64,000 nt of DNA from Megascapheus bottae (GCA_024803745.1 JANJXV010000004.1:49044858-49108857); one strand, 5' to 3'; counted from the stretch's first letter, positions 21,186 through 33,625 are shown. Made by a program: numbers and translations. Notes: generated by a model not told the origin, from the letters alone.

Positions 21186-22986
21186 AAAATACTTTGGGTG
21201 ATTTTATCTATGTAGCATGATAGGTTTTTCAGCCATCTCTTTACAGGTCATGGATTCATTTTACCCTTTGGTTTATCTATTATTACTATTGTTCTAATTA
21301 TATTCCCTTTTAAAAGTTTGTATTGTTTTATAAAATCTTTCCTATGTTCCTTAACAATTTTTAAGTTTATTAGGTACATGTCTTTAGATAAGAAAGTACA
21401 TTCTGATTAGTTTCCTGAACTATATTCTTTTCTTCATTGACCTACTGTGATTTATTTAAATGACTGTAATTTCTGTCATTAGAGCACCATTTTCATGCTG
21501 TAGAGACTTAAAATAGCATCAGTTTCTTGAAAATTGAAGAAACACAAATAAGGTAATTTTTCTCAGGATTTCTGAAGGGGAATGTTTTATACTTTATTAC
21601 CTGAATTTGAAAACTAATCCAGAGAATTAGCACAAAACCCAATTTACTGAATTAGAAATGAGGAATACTATTTACAATTGATTTTAGAACATATAGCATA
21701 AATAATTTGCTTCTCTAATGGATTTGACTGAATTTATTGTAAGCCATGACGAGAGCGGAGAAAAGTTCAACTAAATGAACAGAAATTCTAAGCTTTAATG
21801 ACATTAAGCCTTGATTGGAACATCAGAAATAAAGTCTACTCTTCCACAGTATAACAGAATCTTGAGGTTTAATTATGGACTTAGTTACAAATTCCAATCA
21901 TGCACATGTACTTTTAAAATTTTGCTATGACATTGGTATTAAACAAGATATGGTGGGAAAACACTTTAGCAGCATCTTGGATACTGAGTTAAGATATTTG
22001 TCTTTCACTGAAGTAGATACGATATGGAAAGTTTATAGAAGGGAGCGATGTTAAACTGAATGTGAGAAACATTGTGTGAAGGGTCCAAGAATATGCTGAT
22101 GTTTAGAGATAAGTGGCATAATTTAGTATAGAATATCAGGGGAATCTCAGAAATATTGTGACAAGTGTGAAGACTTTTGAATGGCAGTGAGAATTTGTTA
22201 GATGGTTATATAGATGTAGAGCTAGACAAATGTCTTTAGTCCAAATGAAGCCTGAGTAAATGTTTAGAGGTGAAAAACAAAGATATAAAAAGGAAAGAAT
22301 AAAAATATGAGAATGAATCTCTTACTAAAGTGCAGTGGGAGATGATATGTATTGCTTCCAGGCTAAAACTGACAATAGTATGAACTTGTACTTAAAACAC
22401 CAGTATATCATAAAGACATACTTATTTTTGCTGGAGCAATAAATACAGCAATAAACATAGCTTACATCCTGTACATATACGTGTAACACATACAATAAAA
22501 TTTTTCCTGAAAATAATTTTTCTGTTCTATCACATCTCATTTTAATGACCTATGTAATTGTGAGTTGAATGATAACCATCCATTTGAAACCAATTGCATG
22601 TAATACACAAATATTAGGAGTGACTTTTCAGATATGTCAAAGGATAAGCAAACATGCTTCATTTTTTTTCCAAATACCAAACTGACCTAAGTATGACTGG
22701 CAAAATTTAAAATTGCTTTTATGAAGGAGATAACCATGAGATGATACATTCATGAGCTGTGCAGAGGTAAATGTTGAAGATGAGATGTACACAGAGGAAA
22801 CAATCCAACATTTATCAAATTAATTTTGTTGTTAGAATATTTATCGTAATCTGGTTATATATGACTATGTAAGTATGGGAACTACATGATCATGTGAGTA
22901 TTTAGTGGTAAAATTTGCTTTTGAGTCTTTGATCTCTATTATTTTCTGGTCATTTTGATAAAATGCAATGATAAAACTGAAGGAAT
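21186..22986. other. Unassigned AT-rich DNA
   Basis: Nothing recognised. Confidence 0.5.
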
Positions 22987-23235
22987 AAGCCAGGTGTGGT
23001 GGCTCACGCCTGTAATCCTAGCTACTGTGGAGGCTGAGATCTGAGGATCAAGGTTCAAAGCCAGCCTGGGCACAAAAGGACCTGAGACTCTTATCTCCAA
23101 TTAGAAAATGGGAAGTGGGGGTTGGCTCAAGAGTAAGGTGGTAGCCCTGAGCTGAAGAGACCAGGGACAGCACCCAGGCCCAGGGGTAGGGCAGTAGCTT
23201 TGAGCTGAAGTACTCAAGGACAGTGCATATGTGAA
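22987..23235 (+). mobile_element. 7SL/ID chimeric SINE with repeated tail unit
   Basis: The best-kept 7SL-like head in the window: agccaggtgtggtggctcac, gcctgtaatcctagctactg, ggaggctgagatctgaggat. The middle reads gacctgagactcttatctcc. The ID-like tail appears twice: gtaaggtggtagccctgagc...agggacagcacccaggccc, then ggtagggcagtagctttgagctgaag...aaggacagtgc. No clear TSD. Confidence 0.9.
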
Positions 23236-26200
23236 AAAGGAAACTGGAAGCCTGACGTGACTCTGGCATGTGGAGAAGGAGCTGAGGTGACATGGATGAA
23301 TGATGAAAGGGATCGATCTGTTCAAGGAGCTCTGGACACATAAATGAATATGGTAAAAATTAATCCCCATGTATAACCATTTTGAGATTATAAAATAAAT
23401 AAAGGAAAGAAAAGGATAGGAGAATATAATGGTGTTGGTCAAAGGGCATTTTCTGAAAGCTGTAATTGGCTTATCACTTTAAGGATTCATTTGACACTAT
23501 GATTGAAAATTTGAGATGGCTTTGAGAATCATATGAAATGTGCATGTCTTAGGGTCTGAGTCTCCTTTCCTCCCCCACACATCATATTGTTCTGAAGGAG
23601 TTCTCCATTGTACTTTCACAGAAACAAAATATCCACATGTGCACATGTCTTAAGGACTAGGCTTGAAAAAGTGTTGCTCACTTTAATTTATACTCAATTC
23701 ACCAAGACAGTTACTTAGATAAGGAGGATTGGAAAATATCATCCCATCTAGAGAGGAAAACTATACTACCAGAACCTTATTAGGATCTTCCATATTTTAC
23801 TGTGTTCAAAGTCTGTCTTGACAACTTATCATAAATAAGGTGACTAAACCAATAGATACTTATTGGCTCAAAGTATAATTGCAAAAATCAAGATTTCAGA
23901 AAGCTTGTACTGCTTGGGACATGAGAGGAATAATTATTTCCACAGCTTTTGCCTAGCGTGTGATAGCTTGGGGGTAATAACTGTCATTTCTTGCCATAGA
24001 GAACCAACACTCATATACCTGCATTCATTGCACACTGTGAGTTTTCTGTCTTTGTCTCCCTCCACACCTTGTTCCCATCTAGGACTTTTTCCTATCTTTG
24101 GGATGAGAGGAGATGAGAGGAATATTCTGCTCCAGGATGATCTCCTCTTAACTAATTATGTTAACAATGAGTTGTGTTAGCAACTAAATGACTATGATGT
24201 GTCAATTATATTTTATAGTGATTTAAGATAGAGATAAAAGAAGAGCGCAATGCTGATAGGGTGAGGATGAGAAGTAAAAGGAAAAGTGTCCAAGGTGAGG
24301 CAAAATGGAGATAATTTAGAGTAGAATGATACAGGGTAGCAGAAATAAGGAGAAGGATGGGCTTGAAGAAAGTGCTTCCCAACCAGGGAAGTTCTGGGTG
24401 CCAATAGTTGCAGCTGTTGTGTGAGTCATAGCCAGGTTTGTGTTCAGTGTTTTCTCTGTATAATGAGAACATTCTCATACAGAGAACAATAGCTTGCCCA
24501 ATATCTTTTAATAAGCTTACTTTCAAAATTGGAATTGGCAATGAGTGCTCACAAGTCAGAAATAAGCCAAGTTCCCGGCTCTCTAGTCTGTATATACCAC
24601 CTGTCTGTTTTTGCTGGGAGAAACTGTGAGAGAACACACATTTGTCTCTATAGGATTTTAACTTGTGAAATGTTTTGGATTGCTTATTCAATCTTTCTGT
24701 TATCTTTTTAGGGCCAAAAAAAGTTTATCTGCATCTACTTCATGGCAATTCAGGTTTTAAAAATGTTTATGTGGCCTTAATATGCCATTAGTGTCTACCA
24801 GACTGATATGAGGTACTAGATGAAATAACATCTAGTGCCTGCCAGATTGGATATTCTGTATCTCAGGCTTTGACTCTTGCCGTAACTGTATGATCTTGAA
24901 CAAACACCTAAGTCCTGTGAACTTCTATCTCCTCATATATATATATATTCAGATTAGAGAAATTGCTAAGACTTTTCATCGGATTTGGTTTAATTTTTCT
25001 TCCTCACATGGTGAACCTGAAGTTAAAAAAAGTATAATTTCGGCCTCCATTGAACCAGAGGGCCTATTCTATGAGCTCTTAGCAGAAATAATTGAACCAT
25101 TTTTAAATTTGATAGAGTTGGTAATGAATTATTGTCCCCCAAAATGTATATTCTTGATGTACAATAGAAAACAAAGTGATATGAAATTAAACTACACTTT
25201 AGTTTTCTGGACATGTGTAAGAAAAGCTCTCAGCCCCATAATCACAGAGAGAAATATTCTTTATTAAGTATAATTTTATACTCCTTGGACCAGTACATGT
25301 GTAGATACCTCCCAACAGGTTCTAGTTTTTTCAAGGGAGAACACCCTTAATGATGCATTACATCATCTGACCTTAAGTAAATAACCAAAACATCTGGAAA
25401 TATAATTGAAGCTATATTCTGAAATGAGAGATATATAAAATTAACTCTTTATAAATGAAACTCTGATCTATGTAAATGTGTTTTCATTTTACAAACACTT
25501 AGATCAGAACAAGGTTGATTAAACAAAAACTTTGGAGTTCCAAATTAAGAACAACTTCCCCCAAACAAGCCCAATTGAAATATAAGGATCTTGTAACTCC
25601 AAATGTTCTCTGACATGTAGTTGTATTTAATTATGAAAGGTATAGTCTGGTTTGTTGCTGAGGTTACTCCAAAAATTCATTTAGCTTCCACTAACTAGCA
25701 GTGACAAAGGAAGATAAGAATCCTTAAGGGAAGTAATAACACACGGGATGACTGCTAGAGCCCTAGTGTTTCTGTTACTACAAGTATATTTTTTTCAAGT
25801 TTTAACATTACACAACTTCAGATCAAAAGGACCAGGAAGAATTTGACAAAGAATATGGAAAATATTGGGTTATTACATTAAGTTGACTTTTGTGATTTTA
25901 GTTGGTGTCACAGCAACTTCTGTAACATTAGCACAGGATGAATTTCTTTTATTAAAGGATTTATTAACATTGATTTTTACATCATATTTTAAATGTCATG
26001 TTTAACAAACAAATATTCAAGAAGGGAATCTCTCTATACAATCAATGGCACTTAGGTTTTAGAACATAATTAAAATTAAGCTAAGAGTTTATATGTCATA
26101 AATAGATATTAATCTATGTAATGAAACATTATGTCTATAGAGTATTTAGCCAATCATGGATTTTTATGTTTATGTGGACCATGTCCATAACATTGGGTAC

Positions 26201-26617
26201 CCAAATAAGAAAAGGATCAAAATTTATGTACACTCCAGTATCATCTGTAAAGCAAACACTTACTGGTCTATGTTCCTTATTACCTCTCTTCCACCCATAT
26301 TTCAACTATGGTTAAAACTGTATATAAACTTGGTTTATTATTTTATTATTGGCCCTGTCAGGGTTTAAGCTTGGAGTGTCTTAAACTGTGTCTTTGCTTC
26401 CTTTTCTGCCAACACATTAGACTTTTCTCAAGTGTGTTGCCAATGTAATCAATTAAAACCTTAAATAAAACAGACACTCATAAAAAATAGCCAAGAATAA
26501 CTTTCTCAAGAATATTGCATGCAGTATCAAGACAACTCTTCTGAAAGGAAAGTAGGAGAATGTTTAAACTCTGGGTTGAACACTGAAGAACGTATGAGTG
26601 GCTGACTGGTCCTTAGT
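23236..26617. other. Unassigned AT-rich DNA
   Basis: No gene recognised. The longest frames (24206-24691 minus, 161 codons; 24890-25267 plus, 125 codons) are hydrophobic or mixed without a known domain. 23265-23480 may be the tail of an old unnamed repeat. A short (AT)n run lies at 24934-24949. Confidence 0.45.
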
Positions 26618-26630
26618 GCATTCAAGATTT
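26618..26630. repeat. Left TSD of the 26631-26836 SINE
   Basis: gcattcaagattt here, gcaatcaagattt at 26837-26849 (12 of 13). Confidence 0.75.
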
Positions 26631-26836
26631 CCTTTTTCTTTTTCTTTCTTTCTTTCTTTTTTTTTTTTTTTTTTGCCAGTCCTGGACTTGAGCTCAGTGC
26701 CTGAGTACTGTCCCTGGGCTTTCTCAAGCTCTACCACCTGAGCCACAGCACCACTTTTGGCTTTTTTCTATGTACCGAGGAATTGAACCCAGGTCTCTAC
26801 CCAAGCACTCTACCACTAGGCCAAACTCCCAGCCCC
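26631..26836 (-). mobile_element. Dimeric ID-like SINE with long tail
   Basis: The minus-strand element opens gggctgggagtttggcctag and carries tggtagagtgct and ttcaattcct as promoter-box remnants, then ccaaaagtggtgctgtggctcaggtggtagagctt and the second unit ending caggactggca. The tail is a pure-purine stretch (A-run followed by AAAG/AAAAAGG units), seen as T/C at 26631-26674. A small deletion affects the region after the first B box. Confidence 0.9.
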
Positions 26837-26849
26837 GCAATCAAGATTT
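26837..26849. repeat. Right TSD of the 26631-26836 SINE
   Basis: One mismatch to 26618-26630. Confidence 0.75.
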
Positions 26850-27294
26850 TTCTATCCTATGCAGACTTAGAAAGATACAGATTTTCTTGATGGTATCTTA
26901 ATAAGAAATAGCCCTAGACTCATGAGAAATGCTTTTCTATATATAGGTGATTTCCATTTCAGTAAAAAGATTTCTACAATGGTGTTTTTTTTAATTAAAT
27001 GCACAATGAAAAGGGAAAGTTATATTGAAGTATGTATAATATCTAAGTCAAAGTCATAAAAATGATACAGCTATGTTTATCTCTGGTTGAATGTTTTTTG
27101 TGACTTTAAGAGGAAAAACTCAAATCTTCCATGTGACCGTTCAATTGTTTGTTTCTCTGGTACTAGAAATCTGTAGTTAACCAGTGACTGGTAGGTAAGA
27201 AGAGTGCTCTATGGATGTCTCTAACTTATTTCACATCCCCTGTAGAGAGCTAAAATTGATTATTGATTTTTGCCTTATTATTAAATCCCAATAT

Positions 27295-27353
27295 GTGTGT
27301 GAGTGGGGTATGTGTGTGTATGTGTGTGTGTGCGTGTGTGCGTGTGTGTGTAT
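27295..27353. repeat. Imperfect (TG)n microsatellite
   Basis: TG units interrupted by GAGTGGGG, TATG and GCG steps. Confidence 0.85.
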
Positions 27354-28727
27354 AAATGTATGATTTGAATTCAAAACATAGTGCTTAATAGACAAGTGTT
27401 CTACCACTGAAGACTTGTCTTTAAGCCTATAAAATTTAGAGATTTTTTTTTCAGATAGAATGTCATGTTTTTACTTGGAACTGTCTTGTACCAAAATTAT
27501 CTTGTCTGCAGTGAATGCTCTGACAAATACACAGGTACTTTTCAGCATGTACATTACTGGTGTTGAAATAGAGTTGTGGTTGACATGGTAGAGTCACCCT
27601 GAGCCAAGATATTCCTGACTTTTGTCTTCCAAGGAGCAGGGATTCACACATGATACACAGTATTCACTTTTGACCTAACTCACATTTTCCATTTAGTTCA
27701 CCAATGTTTCAATCTTCTTTGAACTTCCTACTGAAGTAGAAGGGATCTTCTTGTTCTTTGCATATTTGCCATAATGGTAAAGCATTATCAGTCTTTAAAT
27801 CTAACTACCTAAGAGCAAGCGGTGATATGTTGGATGTTGCTATATCACTGTTTTTCTTTAAGAATTTTTTTGGGATGTGAACTAAAACACAAACTTGGAC
27901 ATTCTATCACTAGAACTTATGGTTTACATATTTACAAATACCATAGATACCACAAGAGTGATGCTCTTAATCTTCCTTTTCTCAAAACTATGCCTCTGTA
28001 CAGTAACCTTAGGCAAAGGGTTACTATCGACCTTTAAATACAGAGAAAAAATGAAAACTGCTAATATTATGTGTACTTTGAAAATAATGTAACTAATCAT
28101 TCTCTTTCCTTCTTTTGTAATCTTTTTATTTGGTGGGAAAGGCCTGTCCCATATTCCTTGTTCCACCTATACTGAAGATTATTCTTCACTTGAGAAAAAG
28201 GAATAACTATTTCCAGTTGGAACTTGAATGAAAATTTATGTTCCTGTTTTGCAATAGTGAGGAAGTTATGACTCTTTTTATATTGGCTGTATCATTATGA
28301 ACTGCATCCGAGGGCTAAAGATGCATTTTTATTTTGTTTTATACTTGGCATTCTGTTAAACCTAACAACACTTACAGAGATGCTCTCACATCAGTGTAAT
28401 TGGAATCTTTCAAATTTAATAATTTAGAACTTTTCTCAAAGCAACACAGTGTAGCATCATATTCACATGTCATCTAATTATGTAAGTGGCTGTGTTGTGG
28501 AATGAGAGTTATAGTAACCGAGGAACAAGTGAGTAAACTAATTTAGTGAATTGCAGTGTCCAAATTCACAACTGTACAACCTGCAACACAGTATTTCCAG
28601 AAGAGAATCATGATTGCGAGTCATCTCATATTCTCCTGGTTACAGAATAGCTAGAGGCAGATCCAGATACATTGTGAAGTCTAATAAAAAATAGCAATAA
28701 TACAAACCATCTATTACAGAAATAGCC

Positions 28728-28790
28728 AATACTGCTTATTGATTACTTGTTCTGTTCTAAGTACTGTGCACTTTTAGCCGATTTGAAGTA
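28728..28790 (-). repeat. Possible MIR fragment
   Basis: tactgcttattgattacttgttctgttctaagtactgtgcac follows the reverse MIR end pattern. Short and uncertain. Confidence 0.4.
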
Positions 28791-29329
28791 GACAGGAAAT
28801 GGGAAATGACTTCTGCAACGGTTACCTAGGCATAATAAAAAGTGAATATTTGATTATTGGATTTCAGCTTTTTAATCAAGCTTCACAGTCATCGTGGGCT
28901 GCAAAATTTCCATTTCTGTGAGTGGTGACTTGTCATCATGTTTCTGTACTGCAAATGCATAGGAAGCAGAAATAACCCCAAGGCACACCATCAACCCACA
29001 GATGTGAATCAACTGAAGCTTTATCACTAAAGCCTTATCTCAGAGATAAAGATGCTCATCCATTCACAGGCCAAGAGTAAAGTTACCAAGTTTTAGTGTG
29101 CCTTGTAGTTATGTTTTAATTACCAGTGACTAACATTACTTTCCAAGGATATTAATTTCTGTGAAAATATCATACATATAGAACATTTATTAATAGAATA
29201 TTTATTTGTAAAATATTTATTACTATGCTTTCCTGAAAATCTGGTACAAAGGATCTAATATGTGTTAGTAGATGTTCGCTTGCTTTTGAAATTATTTGAC
29301 ATGGCTCAGGAGTTGTAATCAGCATTTTT

Positions 29330-29400
29330 TCTTTTTTTGGGGGGAGGGAGGGCTTGTTAGGCCAGGTGTTCTACTAATTGAGCTATGACCCTAGTCCTTA
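29330..29400 (-). mobile_element. ID-like SINE unit, diverged
   Basis: ggccaggtgttctactaattgagctatgaccctagtcc is the reverse of a tRNA-derived ID-like head (aattagtagaac around the A box), preceded by its T-rich tail and a G run. Confidence 0.6.
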
Positions 29401-29605
29401 TAGCATCTTAAATTTCTAATCTGGATCAGGCATTGGTTCACAACTTCCACCCCATCTCATCACAGTTATTGAAGTTACAAGTATACATAACTGTTCTAGA
29501 CTTATTTAATGGACTTTGAATCATAATTTCCAATGACCTAACTCACAATGGCCTGAATAAAAGACAATTATATTTTTTCTTGTGAATGATACTTTTTATC
29601 ATAAT

Positions 29606-29660
29606 AGATCGATAGACAGATAGATAGGGAGGTAAGTAGAGAGACAGATAAATAGATATA
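29606..29660. repeat. Imperfect (GATA)n microsatellite
   Basis: gatcgatagacagatagata-type units with scattered changes. Confidence 0.8.
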
Positions 29661-29789
29661 CACAATTATTCTGGTTACTATATTATTCTAAAGCATGCAA
29701 ACATGCTATTTTGAAAATGCATACATTTGAACACATATAAGATTTAGTGGAATCTAGTGGTTTTTATCTTGTTGCTGTTTTCTCTTTTA

Positions 29790-29964
29790 TTTCTGGTGTT
29801 ATGTCTTGAACTCAGGGCCTGCAGCTCCACTTTCAGCTTGTTGGTAGTGAATTGTAAACAAGCTTGTCACAGACTTTCATCCCATGGCTGGATTCAAACC
29901 TTGACTCTCAAATCTCAAGTTTCTGAATAACTAGAGTTACAGCTATGAATCTCTGATACCCAGC
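29790..29964 (-). mobile_element. 7SL/ID chimeric SINE, diverged
   Basis: Reverse-oriented: ttgactctcaaatctcaagtttctgaataactagagttacagctatgaatctctgatacccagc at the high-coordinate end is the decayed 7SL-like head. cttgaactcagggcctg at the other end is the ID-like tail. Confidence 0.75.
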
Positions 29965-30660
29965 ATCTTGTGTTTTTTATATCATTTTCCAATATGAAAA
30001 TATTATTTTGATGCTGTTTGTGTGTAATTATGTGTCATGTACAATTAATCACAATAATTATAGTAATGTAGTGAAGTTGGTATAAAACCTGAATAAAAAC
30101 ATCTGTGGACCCTATATTAATATAATAATAAAATAATGCTGCATTAGGGAAAATACTGAACATTGTCCAACATTAAACATTTGTTGTAACTCTACTTTTT
30201 ACTTTTGAAAGACTTTATATGCATTCTTTAGCACAAATTAGTCTCATTACATTTGCATACACCAACCCCCCAAACACCAGATTTTTGCAGATGCCAATTC
30301 TTCATTTAGGGTTTCTTTTACTTTTTAATTTTTTTAAAATTTCGAATTACACACATGCAGAAGTGGAAAACAGGTGCACATATAAAACAAAGCATAATCA
30401 TTGGCAATATAAAACACTTTACAAATTTTGGTGTGAATTTTTATGCAGCATTTGGGAAAAAATAGAAGTAACTGGAAAGACTGTCAGTAAAAGCTTAAGA
30501 GATGTTGGGTGTGACTATAGAGGTCTCTTGGCAATTTAGTCCACTTTCAGCTATTTTGAAGTAGGTCTTTACATTTATTTTATTAGTATAAATTTCAGTG
30601 AAGGGACACATAGCTAAATCCAATTACTTGATATAATGTGGCAGATATTACAAGTTCAAA
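29965..30660. other. Unassigned AT-rich DNA
   Basis: Nothing recognised. The 106-codon frame at 30219-30539 has no known domain. Confidence 0.45.
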
Positions 30661-30880
30661 AATTTTTTTGCCAGCTGTGGGGCTTAAACTCAGAGCCTGA
30701 GCACTGTCCTTGGACTTTTATCAGGTCTAGAGTTCTACTACTTGAGCCTCAGCAACACTTCCAGTTTTTTGCAACACTTCCAGTTTTTTTTCCTATGTAT
30801 GTGGTACCAAGAAATCGAACCCTGAGCCTTCATACATGCTAGGCAAGCACTCTACAACTATGCTAAACTCCAGGCCCCAA
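30661..30880 (-). mobile_element. Dimeric ID-like SINE with internal duplication
   Basis: Reverse element: right unit at low coordinates (gccagctgtggggcttaaac), left unit at high coordinates (gaaatcgaaccctgagccttcatacatgctaggcaagcactct). A 19-bp stretch, gcaacacttccagtttttt, is present twice in direct tandem at 30752-30770 and 30771-30789, inside the linker between the units. Confidence 0.9.
30752..30789. repeat. 19-bp tandem duplication in SINE linker
   Basis: Two exact copies side by side. Other SINE copies in the window have a single copy, so this arose in this copy or its source. Confidence 0.9.
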
Positions 30881-31237
30881 GATTATTTTTTAATAAGAAG
30901 AGAATCACTCAAAAGTTAAGAGGGATATGAAAAAGGTTACCAGTGGTTCATATGTAATATCAGCTACTGAATAAAAGTTTCTAGAAGTTCACCTTCAGAT
31001 TAACCAGTGAAATATTAGGATGGAGGCATTGTTCAAGTAGAAATGGACTAGCCAAGAAAGCAAGCTTCTTAAGTGTGAGGTCCTGAGTTCTGAGTTCAAA
31101 CTTACTTATTAGCAAATAAAAAAAATAAAGTAGACACATAATGTAGGGTTACATATTTTCTTCTGGCTATTATTTTATTGTTTAATACAGTAAATGCTTG
31201 AAAAGCTCATTTGTCTTTATATTAGCCTTTCAAAATC
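30881..31237. other. Unassigned DNA
   Basis: Mostly unique. A faint SINE-tail-like stretch (aggtcctgagttctgagttcaaac) near 31078-31105 is too short to call. Confidence 0.4.
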
Positions 31238-31253
31238 ATGGTATCATTTCTTT
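31238..31253. repeat. Left TSD of the 31254-32439 L1
   Basis: atggtatcatttcttt, exactly repeated at 32440-32455. Confidence 0.92.
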
Positions 31254-31833
31254 TTTTTTTGGCCTGGAAGCAATATTTTTATTTTTTTATATTTTTTATT
31301 GTAATTAATAAAAGGGTTACATGATATTTGCCAGATAGAAGTGCATTAATTCACATATATTGATACCTTTTCACATGTCTTGGTCCCCATAACCCTCCCC
31401 TCCACCCCCCCGTCTTGGTTTTCCCCCCTTCCCTATCCAATTTCAAATAACCAAATACAAATAAATCCAATATATCAGATAACAAAGTGAGATACTGTAA
31501 CAATATGAGATAACCAAGGGACAGCAAAAGATATGAGAGATAACATAGTACATTAAGGACAACAATCATTCATTATATGGCTTTTGTTTCAATATCCTGG
31601 AGGTCTTTTCAATTAGCTTCATACTATATGGCCTTATGTATCAAGGTTTTGCTCTGTTGCAGATCTCTGCTAGTGGAGCCCAAGGTTTCTACTGATTATG
31701 ACAAATGAGGGAAACCATTGAGCTTAAGTTCCTTTGAGTCTGGCTTACTTCACTTAGTATGATTTTTTCTAAGACTTTCCATTTCCTAACAAATGTCGTT
31801 TTTTCTGACTGCAGCATAGAATTCCATTGTTAC
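31254..31833 (-). mobile_element. L1 3' UTR and ORF2 end, minus strand
   Basis: Starts on the plus strand with a T-run (reverse A-tail), then tttattgtaattaataaaag, the 3' UTR and the last ORF2 codons, ending at agcatagaattccattgtt. It is well preserved against the inner L1 at 9695-10747. Between the T-run and the 3' end lies a short non-L1 stretch (ggcctggaagcaatattttt), possibly extra tail sequence. Confidence 0.92.
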
Positions 31834-32439
31834 CAAGATTCAGAATATCATGAGGAAATACTTCTCAAACCCCGATTCCACCAAATTTGAGAATCTAGAA
31901 GAAATGGATGAATTCCTAGCCAATATTAACATACCCACACTGAACCAAGAAGAACTAACCCAACTCAACAGGCCTATTTCAAGCTCTGAAATAGAAATGG
32001 CAATTAGAGAACTTCCACCTAAGAAAAGCCCAGGGCCAGATGGATTCACAGCTGAATTCTATAAGGTCTTCAAAGCAGAGCTCACACCAATACTCCTCAA
32101 GTTCTTCAACGAAATTGAAAATGAAGGTGCTTTACCAAACTCATTCTATGAAGCCAGTATAACCCTCATCCCCAAACCAGACAGAGATTCATCAAAGAAA
32201 GAGAACTACAGACCTATTTCTTTGATGAACATTGATGCAAAACTTCTCAACAAAATACTGGCCAACCATTTACAACAACTTATCAAAAAATTATACACTA
32301 TGATCAAACAGGATTCATCACAGGGAGGCAAAGCTGGTTCAACATACACAAATCAATTAACATAATTCAACACATCAACAGGAGCAAGGACAAAAATCAC
32401 ATGATTGTCTCAATAGATGTGGAAAAGGCATTTGACAAG
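31834..32439 (+). pseudogene. Inverted L1 ORF2 fragment, RT N-terminal part
   Basis: The 5' part of the same L1 insertion, inverted by twin priming, so it reads on the plus strand. It encodes the ORF2 region from the linker ahead of the reverse transcriptase into the RT fingers. The open frame 31850-32365 (171 codons) contains [15 protein letters not shown] (residues about 58-72) and [20 protein letters not shown], both classic L1 RT blocks. The frame is then lost by a shift near 32310, but L1 sequence continues to gcatttgacaag at the right TSD. About 1.85 kb of ORF2 that should lie between this segment and the minus-strand part is missing. It is the best-preserved ORF2 stretch here and upstream of the region kept at 13432-15577. 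Confidence 0.93.
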
Positions 32440-32455
32440 ATGGTATCATTTCTTT
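32440..32455. repeat. Right TSD of the 31254-32439 L1
   Basis: Identical to 31238-31253. Confidence 0.92.
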
Positions 32456-32576
32456 AGCAAATATTCACTTAAAATATATTTTAAAAATTTGCCAGACAGA
32501 CATTGCTTTTAGAATCCATATAAAAGAAAACAATGGCCTTGCTCATTTGAACTTAAATCTAGACACTATGGACAAA

Positions 32577-32589
32577 ATGAAATATAGAG
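32577..32589. repeat. Possible left TSD of the 32590 SINE
   Basis: atgaaatatagag here and atgaaataaagaa at 32778-32790 (11 of 13); plausible but A-rich. Confidence 0.5.
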
Positions 32590-32777
32590 GGGCTGGGAGT
32601 GTGGCCTCGTAGCGGGTTTGCCTTGAATGCATGAAGGTCAGGTTTGATCTCTTCATACCACATACATAGAAAAAGCCAGAAGTGATGTTGTGGCTCAAGT
32701 GGTACAGCTCTAGCCTTGAGAAAATCCAAGCACAGTGTTTAGGCCCTAAGTTCAAGCCCCAGGACTGGCCGAAAAAC
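32590..32777 (+). mobile_element. Dimeric ID-like SINE
   Basis: Opens gggctgggagtgtggcctcg, with B box decayed to ggtttgatctc, then aagccagaagtgatgttgtggctcaagtggtacagctct and a second-unit end, gttcaagccccaggactgg. The A-tail region is short. Confidence 0.9.
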
Positions 32778-32790
32778 ATGAAATAAAGAA

Positions 32791-33370
32791 TAAAAAGAGA
32801 GTAAAAATATTTGGGTTTTGAAGAAGACCATAGGAAAGAAATACCATACAAAGCAAGGAATATAGACAGCAATGGTATAAAGTTTCATGGGGTGTGTTTT
32901 ACAAGCACATGAAGTCATCTAAAAATTCTTAAGATAAATGAACTCAGAGAATTGGCTGAAACAGAAATGTTAGAAGATAAATTTAGCCTGATTTCTTTAA
33001 TATCATTCACTGCCAGGTGTTCGGAATGCAAGGGATGCCATTGCGTGTGGGCAATCCAGCAAGCCAAGCTATATTTCCCATCACAGACAGTTACATTTTC
33101 CCATCCCTCAGAGAGGGCTTCTCCTGACAGACATAGGTCACAGATACAGGCCACAAGTGTTTCTCTTGCCCCCTTCAATCATCTTCTTAAGATACTGTCT
33201 CTCAAGATAAGCTGTTATGTTAAGAGAACTTACTTTTGGAGGAGATGAAAATACCCTGTTCAGAACAGGTTTTTCTTCTGTTTTGCCAATGCCAATTTAA
33301 ACTATTTTACAGTGACATTGCCAAATATTCTTGAAATAATAATCCAGGCAGATTTATTGATAGACTACTT
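32791..33370. other. Unassigned DNA
   Basis: Unique sequence. The overlapping frames at 32915-33178 (minus) and 32952-33248 (plus) lack recognised domains. Confidence 0.45.
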
Positions 33371-33371
33371 G

Positions 33372-33625
33372 TTCTTTCCTTTCCCTCCCTCCCCTCCTCC
33401 CTTCCTTCCTTCCTTCCTTCCTTCCTTCCTTCCTTCCTTCCTACCTTCCTTCCTTCTTTCCTTCCTTCCTACCTTTCTTCCTTTTTTTCTTTCTTTCTTT
33501 CCTTCCCCCCTCTGCCTCTCCTACTCCTTCTTCTTCCCTTACTTCTCTTTTTCATTTTCCTCATTCTTCCTATTCTCCCCCTCACCTCCATCTTTCTCCT
33601 TCCCTTTTTTCCTTTATTTATTTTG
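33372..33625. repeat. Polypyrimidine tract with (CCTT)n core
   Basis: About 250 bases almost free of purines on the plus strand, with a (CCTT)n/(TTCC)n core at about 33395-33470. Tracts like this can form triplex (H-DNA). The 131-codon serine/proline/phenylalanine-rich frame across it is a by-product of composition, not a gene. Confidence 0.9.

Larger units (their letters stand above)
26850..29328. other. Unassigned AT-rich DNA
   Basis: Mostly unique sequence with a (TG)n microsatellite at 27295-27353 and a possible MIR piece at 28728-28790. No gene recognised. Confidence 0.45.

Noticed and set aside
24206..24691. 161-codon minus-strand frame.
   Set aside because: No domain, no splice context, overlapping frames on both strands, and AT-rich surroundings; not better than a chance frame.
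33255..33271. Perfect short palindrome ctgttcagaacag, like a steroid-receptor half-site pair.
   Set aside because: A palindrome of this size is expected by chance in 64 kb, and the spacing does not fit a standard response element.
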